From contig JANWVS010000127.1 of assembly GCA_025056835.1 (NCBI GenBank), positions 1 through 6,552 on the forward strand: 6,552 bases of DNA, written 5' to 3'. A model generated the notes under the pieces. It was given only the letters and a program-made list of their open reading frames with translations. It did not search any database and was not told the DNA's origin. Positions within the stretch are counted from its first letter, which is position 1; every line of letters begins with the position of its first letter. Origin of the DNA: Gemmataceae bacterium. Its GTDB lineage: Bacteria; Planctomycetota; Planctomycetia; Gemmatales; Gemmataceae. Below, in pieces: positions 1 to 5,994 of the stretch. The position numbers and the translations under genes were made by a program.

Positions 1-36
1 CCCCCGCCTGAGTTGACCAAGCCATAGGCCGTTGCC

Positions 37-41
37 AGGAG
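37..41 (+). promoter_or_regulatory. Ribosome binding site of the WD40 gene
   Basis: AGGAG lies 9 nt before the ATG at 51. It supports that start, which also gives a proper signal peptide. An overlapping reading frame that opens at 32 has no such site. Confidence 0.7.
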
Positions 42-50
42 AATCGCATC

Positions 51-1154
51 ATGCGTCGCGCCGCCGTCGCCGCTGCCGTGTTGTTGACCAGCTACGTCGC
101 TGTCATCATGGCTCAGCTGCCGACCGAGTTGAAAGGACATCAAGGACTGGTCTTCAGCGTCGCTTTCAGTCCCGACGGCAAGACGCTGGCCACGGCCAGT
201 TTCGACGGCACGGTGAAGCTGTGGGACTTTCCCAGCGGCAAGGAGAGCGGCGTCCTGAAGTGTTTTGCGACCGATGACAAAAAGGGGGTCTACGCCGTGG
301 TCTTTTCGCCCGATGGCACACTGATCGCGGCCGCCGGCGCCGACACCATCATTCGCGTCTTCGAAAAAGGCAAACCAAAACACGAACTCAAGGGCCACAC
401 CGGGATCGTCGGCGCCTTGGCCTTCAGCAACGATGGAAAAACCCTGGCCTCCGGCGCGGCTGACAAGGACGTGCGCTTGTGGGACCCGATCGGCGGCAAG
501 GAACTGAAAAAACTCGGCAGCCACAAGGAATCCGTCTACGCCGTCGCCTTCAGCCCCGATGGCAACCTGCTGGCGTCGACCGGCAACGACGGCCTCATCA
601 AACTCTGGGACGTCAAAGGCCAGAAGGAAATCAAGCAGCTTGAGGCTTCGGTGGAAAAACCGGTCTACGTCGAGGCCAAGAAAGAAGAAAAGAAGGAAGA
701 GAAAAAGGACGAGAAGAAAGACGAAAAGAAGGACGCGAAAAAGAAAGAGGAAAAGAAGAAAGAGGAGCCGAAGGAGATTCGCGACGGCATCAATGCCGTG
801 CTGTTTTCGCTGGACAACAAGCTCCTCTTTTCCGCCGGTTTCGACAAGCATCTCCGCATTTGGAGCGTCGCCGACGGCAAGGAAATCAACAAAATCGGCC
901 CGACGCCGCACGACATCATGGGCCTGGCCCTGTCGCGCGATGGCAAGATGATCGCGGCCAGCGGCTATGGCGGCAGTCTCCACGTCTGGGACGTAGCCAG
1001 CGGCAAGGAGATCTTCCAGCATCAGCTCAAGGCCAGCGAACAGATCAAGAAGCTGGTGACCTACGGCATCGTCTTCACGCCCGACGGTAAGGCCCTGGTT
1101 ACCGGGCACGAGAAAGACAACGCCGTTCGCATCACGCCGTTGCCGGCGCAATGA
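51..1154 (+). CDS. Exported seven-repeat WD40 protein with a Lys/Glu-rich insert
   Basis: Predicted 367-residue WD40 beta-propeller, probably a protein-interaction scaffold outside the cytoplasm; no enzymatic motif is visible. Residues 1-21 look like a signal peptide (Arg2-Arg3, a hydrophobic Ala/Val/Leu core, possible cleavage after Ala21). Seven WD-like repeats follow at about 26-65, 67-110, 111-151, 152-193, 245-278, 279-320 and 321-367. Several have the blade signature SPDG...LA...G..D..(I/V)(K/R)LWD, for example KLWD at 56-59, RLWD at 142-145 and KLWD at 184-187. Seven repeats would close one propeller. Between blades 4 and 5, residues 209-242 are almost entirely Lys, Glu and Asp. The ATG at 51 has AGGAG at 37-41 with a 9-nt spacer. 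The 3' end overlaps the convergent transporter gene by 23 bp. In Planctomycetes such proteins often sit beside cytochrome-like and DUF1501/DUF1553 genes, but the upstream neighbour lies outside the window. The family call is firm; the role is unknown. Confidence 0.93.
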   Translation: MRRAAVAAAVLLTSYVAVIMAQLPTELKGHQGLVFSVAFSPDGKTLATASFDGTVKLWDFPSGKESGVLKCFATDDKKGVYAVVFSPDGTLIAAAGADTIIRVFEKGKPKHELKGHTGIVGALAFSNDGKTLASGAADKDVRLWDPIGGKELKKLGSHKESVYAVAFSPDGNLLASTGNDGLIKLWDVKGQKEIKQLEASVEKPVYVEAKKEEKKEEKKDEKKDEKKDAKKKEEKKKEEPKEIRDGINAVLFSLDNKLLFSAGFDKHLRIWSVADGKEINKIGPTPHDIMGLALSRDGKMIAASGYGGSLHVWDVASGKEIFQHQLKASEQIKKLVTYGIVFTPDGKALVTGHEKDNAVRITPLPAQ

Positions 1155-2061
1155 GCCGTTCGCGGCGCGCCAGACGGCGATGAATCAGGGCCATCGGCAA
1201 GCCGGCACCCATTGCCGTCGCGGCGTAGAACAAAACGACGAACAAGACCCCCGCATGCAGGTCCGAGGCGGACGCGTGCTCCCCCGGATGGTGACCGCCG
1301 AAAAGCGATGCCGTCAGCAGTAAAGCCAAGTTGATGTTGCGAAGGGTCGTTTCCATCCCGACACTCAGCCGATCGCGCCGCGGCAGGCGAAAAACCCAAA
1401 ACGGCAACATCGCCAGTTGCCCACCGGCCACGCAAAAGACGATGATCGCCATGGGAACGAGCCAGCCATGCGAAGCCGGCTGAATACGACCGCTGCCCAA
1501 GGCCCCCGCGATCATCGCCGCCACCACGACGAAACCGCAACGGACCGACCAGCGCGCTACGGCGCGGCGGCTGCCGGGAGCGACTCGGCCCAGCACCATG
1601 CCGATCGTCAGGGGCGTCAGCAGGAATAGGGCCACGTCGGCGACAATCGTACCCACCGGCATCGTGAACTCCGGCGGCACGTGTCCGGTCGCGAGCCAAC
1701 GGAGTGTCACCGGCACCGTCACCAAAGCCGCCAGGGTTGAAACGGCGGTCAAAGCGATAGACAAGGGGGCATTGCCCCGACCCAGGTACGTCAGCACCTT
1801 CGACAAGCTGCCCCCGGGCATCGCTGCCACCAGGATGGTCCCGACCGCGATCGCCGGTTCAAGTTGAAAGAGATGGTTGATCGCCACTGCCCAGAGCGGC
1901 AGGACCAGAATCTGGGCCGTGATCCCCAGCAAGAAGGAGAGCGGCTGGCGGGCGACCAGCAAGAAATCGGCGACGGCGAGATCGACCCCCATCGCCAGCA
2001 TGAAGCAAATCAATTGGACCCGCGCGAACCATTCTTCATAGTCGGGATAATGTGCGAACAT
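1132..2061 (-). CDS. Bile acid:sodium symporter (SBF/BASS) family transporter
   Basis: A 309-residue polytopic membrane protein, very hydrophobic, with about nine membrane segments between residue 14 and 295. Family members usually carry sodium together with bile acids, pyruvate, pantothenate or other organic anions; the substrate here cannot be read from sequence. Family marks are QLICFMLAMGVDL at 16-28, MPGGSLSKVLTYLGRG at 81-96 (matching the usual PGG-S-N-V-TYLA-G motif) and the following LSIALTAVSTL at 100-110. In the late crossover helix, Glu237 matches the sodium-binding Glu of the E-x3-Q-N motif of ASBT-type carriers. Here the motif is E-T-T-L-R-N, with Arg241 in place of Gln. The ATG at 2061 is the first in frame after an upstream stop; it lacks a strong ribosome site but overlaps the stop of a possible short leader frame. 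A strong promoter lies at 2107-2134. Length is normal for the family. Confidence 0.9.
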   Translation of the reverse strand: MFAHYPDYEEWFARVQLICFMLAMGVDLAVADFLLVARQPLSFLLGITAQILVLPLWAVAINHLFQLEPAIAVGTILVAAMPGGSLSKVLTYLGRGNAPLSIALTAVSTLAALVTVPVTLRWLATGHVPPEFTMPVGTIVADVALFLLTPLTIGMVLGRVAPGSRRAVARWSVRCGFVVVAAMIAGALGSGRIQPASHGWLVPMAIIVFCVAGGQLAMLPFWVFRLPRRDRLSVGMETTLRNINLALLLTASLFGGHHPGEHASASDLHAGVLFVVLFYAATAMGAGLPMALIHRRLARRERLIAPATA

Positions 2062-2084
2062 CAGCGACTCATCGCCGGCGACAT
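2061..2084 (-). other. Possible seven-codon leader frame coupled to the transporter start
   Basis: Read leftwards, an ATG at 2084-2082 opens a frame of seven codons whose TGA (2063-2061) shares one base with the ATG of the transporter (TGATG). AAGGG lies directly before this ATG, but the spacing of 1 nt is too short for a good ribosome site. Such an overlap could couple translation of the transporter to the leader. A frame this short can easily occur by chance, so this is only a candidate. Confidence 0.2.
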
Positions 2085-2106
2085 ACCCTTGTCAATACCG
2101 CCTCCT

Positions 2107-2134
2107 AGTATAGCAAATCGACAGCGCCAGTCAA
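2107..2134 (-). promoter_or_regulatory. Sigma70-type promoter of the transporter gene
   Basis: On the minus strand, TTGACT (2134-2129) and TATACT (2112-2107) are 16 bp apart, and each matches five of six consensus bases. A TGC just before the -10 box makes it an extended -10 promoter. Transcription would start near 2100, giving a leader of about 40 nt. An AGGAGG at 2106-2101 sits right behind the -10 box and would fall mostly upstream of the transcript start, so it is unlikely to serve as a ribosome site from this promoter. Confidence 0.7.
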
Positions 2135-2226
2135 AAGCTGGAGTCGACGCAGCGGGGCGCCGGCGGTGGTGTTCCCGTGCAAGCGATCGCAAGCCGAGCC
2201 TCTTCGCCGGAGGTGGTTGAGCCGAT

Positions 2227-2258
2227 AAAAAAAGCCCACGGGTTGATCCCGCGGGCTT
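2227..2258 (-). terminator. Intrinsic terminator of the HtrA-like protease gene
   Basis: On the minus strand, arms AGCCCGCGGG (2257-2248) and CCCGTGGGCT (2242-2233) form a 10-bp stem with one G-U pair and a 5-nt loop, followed by six T residues (2232-2227). It begins about 20 nt after the protease stop codon. This is a textbook factor-independent terminator and separates the protease from the transporter downstream. Confidence 0.88.
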
Positions 2259-2277
2259 CGCCTCTTCTCCGGGTCGG

Positions 2278-3357
2278 TCAGGGCGACGTCATCCCGTGGC
2301 TGACGCCAAGGACCTTGGCCATCGGCGCCGTAGCAGAACGTGGGGCATCCGCGGGAGACGCGCTGACTGCCGATCCGGCCCCTGTGCTGGTGCCGAGCCG
2401 CAGGGCGATCACCAGCGACTTTCCTTCTCGTTCCACCCGCAACTCGACCGTATCTCCCGGCTTGTGATCCCACAGCGCCCGTTCGACGTCGAAGCGGTTG
2501 ATGACGGCTTGTCCCGCGACGGTGCGCACATGGTCGCCGGGCTGGAGAACGGCTTCCCCCTCGCAAATTCCCTGAAACGCCTTGACGACGACGCTTTGAC
2601 GCTCGCCGGTCTCACCCGCCAGTTTCTCGTCAAAGACGAGGCCGTGGTTGACTTGGGCGAAGGCCTCGGCGCTGAGCAATCGACTGAGGACTTCCTTGAT
2701 TGTGTTGGCGTTGATCGCGAAGGCGATTCCCTGGGCTTCATTGCGAATGGCCACGATGATACCGATCAACTCCCCGTTGATGTTGAACAAAGGTCCGCCC
2801 GAGTTGCCCGGGTTGATCGAGGCAGTGATTTGAATGATGTCGCGAAGTTCGTCCTTGGCGGGGCGGATTTGCCGTTTGAGACCGCTGATGTAGCCGGTCG
2901 CCAGCGAATTATCGTAACCATAGGGGTGGCCGATGGCGGCAACCAGTTCGCCCACCATCAGGTCGTCGGTACGCACCAGCCGTTGCGCCCGCAGCTTTTT
3001 CGACGTTTTGATTTCCACCGCAGCAAGGTCCCATTGGCGACGAGCGAACTTGACTTTGCCGGTCACCTGCGTGCCGTCGTGCAGCGTGACGCAGGGCGTG
3101 TCGCAGTCCTGGACGACATGCCAATTGGTAATGATCCAGCCCCGCTCATCGACGATCACGCCCGTGCCGATGTTCGGCTCGCCGCCGCGCCGATCCGGCG
3201 CCGTGATTTTGACGACCGAAGGCAAATTCTTGTGATACAACTCCGTGATGGGATTGCGTCGAGCGAAAGGGTTGACGCCGTTGGCGCCGCCGATGCCCAC
3301 CAGGAGGGATAGAATGGCTCCGCCGAGGAGAGTCAGCCGCGCGGGTGATAGCCTCAT
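2278..3357 (-). CDS. HtrA/DegP-type serine protease with one PDZ domain
   Basis: A 359-residue S1C-family protease, expected to degrade or check misfolded proteins in the periplasm. An N-terminal hydrophobic stretch at 8-25 after Arg7 acts as a signal peptide or membrane anchor. The trypsin-like domain spans about 38-230 with a complete catalytic triad: His80 (TNWHVV), Asp110 (QWDLAAVEI) and Ser186 (GNSGGP). The oxyanion-loop sequence ASINPGNSGGPL at 179-190 is typical. One PDZ domain follows at about 237-321, with LQPGD at 271-275. The C-terminal tail (322-359) is Ala/Ser/Pro-rich and looks disordered. One PDZ domain matches DegS or the shorter bacterial HtrAs, not two-PDZ DegP. Cys85 and Cys89 sit just after the catalytic His and could form a small disulfide loop. 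The frame is open up to a GTG at 3504, but the ATG at 3357 has a well-placed ribosome site and starts directly at the signal peptide. Confidence 0.93.
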   Translation of the reverse strand: MRLSPARLTLLGGAILSLLVGIGGANGVNPFARRNPITELYHKNLPSVVKITAPDRRGGEPNIGTGVIVDERGWIITNWHVVQDCDTPCVTLHDGTQVTGKVKFARRQWDLAAVEIKTSKKLRAQRLVRTDDLMVGELVAAIGHPYGYDNSLATGYISGLKRQIRPAKDELRDIIQITASINPGNSGGPLFNINGELIGIIVAIRNEAQGIAFAINANTIKEVLSRLLSAEAFAQVNHGLVFDEKLAGETGERQSVVVKAFQGICEGEAVLQPGDHVRTVAGQAVINRFDVERALWDHKPGDTVELRVEREGKSLVIALRLGTSTGAGSAVSASPADAPRSATAPMAKVLGVSHGMTSP

Positions 3358-3365
3358 GGCCGGTA

Positions 3366-3371
3366 TCCTTT
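3366..3371 (-). promoter_or_regulatory. Ribosome binding site that fixes the protease start
   Basis: AAAGGA on the minus strand lies 8 nt before the ATG at 3357. It favours this start over the in-frame GTG at 3504, whose extra 49 residues are polar and would bury the signal peptide inside the protein. Confidence 0.65.
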
Positions 3372-3423
3372 CGGCAGCCTGGCGATCTCCGAGTTCCGTC
3401 GTGGAGACCCATGGCTTTCCGCC

Positions 3424-3439
3424 CCCGTCTCGCGACGGG
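3424..3439 (-). other. GNRA-type hairpin upstream of the protease start
   Basis: On the minus strand, CCCGTC (3439-3434), loop GCGA and GACGGG (3429-3424) form a perfect 6-bp stem capped by a GNRA tetraloop. It ends 66 nt before the protease ATG, so it would lie in the untranslated leader if transcription starts further upstream. No T-run follows it in this direction, so it is not a terminator of the minus strand. Its function is unknown. Confidence 0.35.
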
Positions 3440-3593
3440 TTTAGCTTTGTCGAGGATAATTCGAGAACGCGTTTGGTAGCCGATCGCAGTCCTGCTGGGG
3501 CCACCGCTCGCCCGTCTACTTTGACTGTAGCTCACATTTTCGCAACCGGGTGGGAAGATAACGATTTTTTCTGGGGCAGCGATCGTGCGGGCT

Positions 3594-3612
3594 GGCCGGC
3601 TGTCAGCCGGCC
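3594..3612. repeat. Perfect 9-bp inverted repeat at the response regulator stop codon
   Basis: GGCCGGCTG and CAGCCGGCC flank a single central base. The TGA stop of the response regulator gene lies at its centre. As RNA it would fold as a GC-rich stem with a few loop bases. The minus strand has an A-run rather than a T-run beyond it, so it does not look like an intrinsic terminator of the gene. It may protect the 3' end of the message or be chance in GC-rich DNA. Confidence 0.4.
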
Positions 3613-4685
3613 TGCTCAAAAGGGAGCTTCGGCATGTTGTAGTAGACGCAACGATTGCGCCCGGTCCGCTTGGCATCGGCCAACGCGCTGGCGGCGAGGT
3701 GCTTCAAATCGTCATAGTCGGCGGCAATACCGGCATCAGCCACTGCAAAGCCGATGCTCACGCGAACGTAGATCGGTTCGTCTTTGTAAGTAAATTCGGT
3801 GTTCTCGATGGTGGTACGGATGCGTTCGCCAAGAACGATCGCACCGGACATGTCCGTTTCCGGAGCAATGAGGAGGAATTCCTCTCCCCCGATCCGACCC
3901 AGCAAATCGACGGTGCGCAACGAACTGCCGAGCGCCTTGGCCAAATCGACCAGTACCTTGTCGCCGCCGGGTAGTAAGTACCGCTCGTTGATCGCCTTGA
4001 AGTGATCGACGTCGATCAAACCAATCGTCAGGGGGCTGGGGTAGCGCTCGCGCCGCCGCAGTTCTCGTTCGGCCAAGCGGTCCATCGCGCGGCGATTGGG
4101 CAGTCCCGTGAGCGGATCGGTGAGAGCCAGTTTTTCGAGCATTTTGTTTTTCTGCTCGAGTTCGTGGTTTAGCTCCTCGAGTTCCTTGGTGCGCTGGTCC
4201 AGTTGCCGCGTCCGTTCGGCCACCCGCCGTTCCAGTTCTTGATTGAGCGTCCGCAGCTGCTCGTTCACCTTCCGCAATTCGTTCATCAGTTGCTCGTTGC
4301 TTCGCTCCAGGATGAACGAGCGAGCTGCGCTGCGAAGCGTTTCCTGCAACTCTTCGGTGTGCCAGGGCTTGGAGATGTAGCGAAAGACCTGTCCGCGATT
4401 GATCGCCTCGACCGCTTCCTCCAATTCCGCGAAGCCGGTCATCAGCAGCCGTACCGTCTTGGGATGGTGCTTTCGCACCCATTCCAGCAACTGCACCCCC
4501 GACATTCGCGGCATCTTCTGATCGGTGAGAATAATGTCGATCTCGCGATGCGCAAACTGCCGCTGCGCCGCCTCGGGGTGATCCGCAGTGATCACGTCGA
4601 ACTCGGGCGCCAATAAGGCTGCCAAAGTGGCGAGGATGTAAGGCTCATCATCGACCACCAATACCGAGCATTTGGTTTTCGTCAC
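3603..4685 (-). CDS. Response regulator with diguanylate cyclase output (REC-GGDEF)
   Basis: A 360-residue cytoplasmic signalling protein that should make cyclic di-GMP when phosphorylated by a histidine kinase not present in the window. The receiver domain (about 5-122) has the acidic pair Asp12-Asp13, phosphoacceptor Asp55 (LTDQKMP), Thr83 and Lys106 (SKPW). A charged coiled coil at about 127-187 joins it to the GGDEF domain (188-350). That domain starts with LTDPLTGLPNRRA at 188-200, has IDVDHFKAIN at 224-233, the active-site loop GGEEF at 266-270 and an intact inhibitory RxxD site (RTVD, 257-260) five residues before it. Metal and guanine residues appear present (Asp225, Asn233, Asp242), but the usual Gly-His before Gly-Asp is replaced by LLPGGD. 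GTG is the start, with TGAGG 7 nt upstream. It lies 245 bp upstream of the protease on the same strand, and no clear terminator separates them. An active, product-inhibited cyclase is likely. Confidence 0.93.
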   Translation of the reverse strand: MTKTKCSVLVVDDEPYILATLAALLAPEFDVITADHPEAAQRQFAHREIDIILTDQKMPRMSGVQLLEWVRKHHPKTVRLLMTGFAELEEAVEAINRGQVFRYISKPWHTEELQETLRSAARSFILERSNEQLMNELRKVNEQLRTLNQELERRVAERTRQLDQRTKELEELNHELEQKNKMLEKLALTDPLTGLPNRRAMDRLAERELRRRERYPSPLTIGLIDVDHFKAINERYLLPGGDKVLVDLAKALGSSLRTVDLLGRIGGEEFLLIAPETDMSGAIVLGERIRTTIENTEFTYKDEPIYVRVSIGFAVADAGIAADYDDLKHLAASALADAKRTGRNRCVYYNMPKLPFEQAG

Positions 4686-4692
4686 GACGGAA

Positions 4693-4697
4693 CCTCA
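4693..4697 (-). promoter_or_regulatory. Ribosome binding site supporting the GTG start of the response regulator
   Basis: TGAGG on the minus strand is 7 nt before the GTG at 4685-4683. The receiver domain begins a few residues later, so this unusual start codon fits the family. Confidence 0.65.
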
Positions 4698-4768
4698 AGC
4701 GTACACAGACCCCGGCGTTTGGGGCAGTGAAAGCTCTTTCGAACAACCATACATCACAACTCCCCCCC

Positions 4769-4796
4769 AGACAAACAACCCCGCGACACCGGGATT
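4769..4796 (-). terminator. Weak terminator-like or attenuator-like hairpin
   Basis: On the minus strand, AATCCCG (4796-4790) and CGGGGTT (4783-4777) can form a 7-bp stem with one G-U pair and a 6-nt loop, followed by the moderately T-rich GTTTGTCT. It lies between the insertase-like gene and the response regulator. It may end transcription from the former or act in the leader of the latter. The T-tract is poor, so confidence is low. Confidence 0.3.
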
Positions 4797-4972
4797 AAGA
4801 TTTTATTACAAGGAGATTACAAAACGGCGGCAGACTCGGCCTTAAGTTGAGAGAGATTATTCCATTATGACGGAGCTGGATCGTTGGAAACGTTGGAGCT
4901 CTTAACTGTTCATAAGTTCATATACAAGATATACAACCTCACTTATTCTACCCAAAGTTCTGAGATTGTTGT

Positions 4973-5866
4973 TCAGTAAACCCCCAACAAGCGCCGCAAC
5001 GCTGGTACCAGCGGAAGCGTCACCACCAAATAACCGACTAGCCAACCCGGTAACCACGGGTCTATACCGGGGATGCCGAGGAGGGTCACTGGGCGAAGCA
5101 GCACTTCGGTCATGATCGGTACACCCGGTCGGATTTCACCGGCATCGGCACTTACCGACAAAGGTGGAAGATAGCGCGACTGGCCTACGAGCAACTCATG
5201 TACGAAAGTATACTCGCGCCAACGAACGCACAGTCGGTAAGGTTCCGGACGCGGTGCGACTTGGAGATGCCAGATTGCCTCGGCGTCGGTCGGTGTCTCC
5301 TCGGCGGTCCGGAACGTCACTGTTGCCCAAAAACGATCCCAACGGGTCACTTCCGGCGTTTGGCGGCGGACCGATTGGACCCAGCCGTTGACCGCGTGAA
5401 CACCCGGCTGCGGTACGAGATGGATAACGTCCTCGTCCGCCGAAAGCGGAAGATACGCCTTGAATTGAAGCACCTCATCGCCGCGTGGCGGATAGTAGCC
5501 CAAGCGCTGGTAGGCCCACGTTGCCAACAGGGCGATCGGAACCAAGACAACCAAGAGCGGACCAAGCTCGGCTTTAAGTTTGAGCCATTGGACCTGCGAC
5601 TGCGTGGTTTTGAGACGGCCCAACCAGTCAACGTCCTTGGCGGCGCGGGCCTGCCGCAGCAAAAGCTTGAGCCGGCGCTGGTCCGCCGCGGCCCGACGTA
5701 AGCGATCCTGGTTGGTCGCGGCGACACGGGCCAGCGTCATCACTGCGGCCGTGAGGACGCCGACAGCGACGACCGCAGCCCAACGCGGCAGCCACAGCAG
5801 CCAGCCCAACGCGAAGTCGAACACGGCCAAGATCAGGTCGTTCAGGAGGGAAAACGTTTCCGACAC
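4973..5866 (-). CDS. Membrane protein resembling EMC3/TMCO1 (DUF106) insertases, with an extracytoplasmic domain
   Basis: A 297-residue membrane protein with a GTG start at 5866. The order of parts is: a hydrophobic or amphipathic stretch (7-26), membrane segment 1 (29-50), a charged Arg/Gln/Lys-rich coiled coil (51-98), membrane segment 2 (101-120), a soluble beta-rich-looking domain (121-270) and membrane segment 3 (272-290), ending in LRRLLGVY. A membrane helix, cytosolic coiled coil and second helix, closed by a C-terminal helix, is the plan of the EMC3/TMCO1/DUF106 group of the Oxa1/YidC superfamily, which inserts proteins into membranes. The 150-residue domain before the last helix is unusual for that group. 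The positively charged coiled coil implies a cytosolic location, placing this domain outside. The frame is open to an ATG at 6019, but that start lies inside the divergent sigma gene and adds 51 Arg-rich residues. The GTG has only a weak ribosome site (GAAAGA, 6 nt away). The family assignment rests on topology and remembered similarity, not on a search. Confidence 0.6.
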   Translation of the reverse strand: MSETFSLLNDLILAVFDFALGWLLWLPRWAAVVAVGVLTAAVMTLARVAATNQDRLRRAAADQRRLKLLLRQARAAKDVDWLGRLKTTQSQVQWLKLKAELGPLLVVLVPIALLATWAYQRLGYYPPRGDEVLQFKAYLPLSADEDVIHLVPQPGVHAVNGWVQSVRRQTPEVTRWDRFWATVTFRTAEETPTDAEAIWHLQVAPRPEPYRLCVRWREYTFVHELLVGQSRYLPPLSVSADAGEIRPGVPIMTEVLLRPVTLLGIPGIDPWLPGWLVGYLVVTLPLVPALRRLLGVY

Positions 5867-5959
5867 AGCATATCTTTCGCAGCAACAACGCAGTGGATCG
5901 GTGATGACAATGATTCCACCAGGCGATCGGGAAGCCCCATCAAGGCGGGGCCGTCGCCG

Positions 5960-5980
5960 AAGTTTGCTGGCGGCAAACTT
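5960..5980. promoter_or_regulatory. Perfect inverted repeat between divergent genes, possible operator
   Basis: AAGTTTGC (5960-5967) and GCAAACTT (5973-5980) form a perfect 8-bp inverted repeat with a 5-nt centre. It lies in the 137-bp gap between the insertase-like gene (start 5866) and the sigma factor gene (start 6004), 23 bp before the latter. Symmetry, size and place fit the binding site of a dimeric repressor or activator that could control both genes. No regulator gene is adjacent within the window. Confidence 0.4.
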
Positions 5981-5994
5981 GTTCGGGGAGTTAC

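Larger units (their letters stand above)
4686..4972. other. AT-rich intergenic region with short near-tandem repeats
   Basis: No coding frame is supported here. The part from 4801 to 4970 is about 39% GC by hand count, clearly below the flanking genes. It holds five pairs of short direct repeats: ATTACAA at 4805 and 4816, ATTAT at 4856 and 4864, a 9-nt pair at 4880-4897 (ATCGTTGGA, AACGTTGGA), an 8-nt pair at 4908-4923 (GTTCATAA, GTTCATAT) and a 9-nt pair at 4920-4937 (ATATACAAG, ATATACAAC). A weak minus-strand promoter could be TTGTAA (4822-4817) and CTTAAT (4799-4794) with a 17-bp spacer. The region probably holds the response regulator promoter and perhaps binding sites for a regulator. 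Confidence 0.5.

Noticed and set aside
675..776. Possible programmed frameshift in the A-rich tract of the WD40 gene
   Set aside because: The A-runs in frame read G-AAA-AAG, not the slippery A-AAA-AAG heptamer, and WD40 repeats continue in the same frame after the tract.
1061..1699. A 212-codon minus-strand frame overlapping both the WD40 and transporter genes
   Set aside because: It runs in another frame inside the transporter gene and has low-complexity Arg/Gly-rich content with no family signal.
2296..3312. A 338-codon open frame on the plus strand opposite the protease gene
   Set aside because: It is antisense to a gene with a full catalytic triad, signal peptide, PDZ domain and terminator. 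Its own product has no recognisable domain and no ribosome site was seen. Long antisense frames are common in GC-rich DNA.
3358..3504. N-terminal extension of the protease up to a GTG at 3504
   Set aside because: It would place 49 polar residues before the signal peptide. The ATG at 3357 has a well-spaced ribosome site.
4730..4741. Short inverted repeat GAAAG-N2-CTTTC before the response regulator
   Set aside because: Only 5-bp arms; expected by chance in an intergenic stretch of this length.
4805..4937. CRISPR array or phage attachment site in the AT-rich spacer
   Set aside because: The repeats are all different, only 5-9 nt long and occur in pairs; there are no spacers of regular length, no cas or integrase genes and no tRNA nearby.
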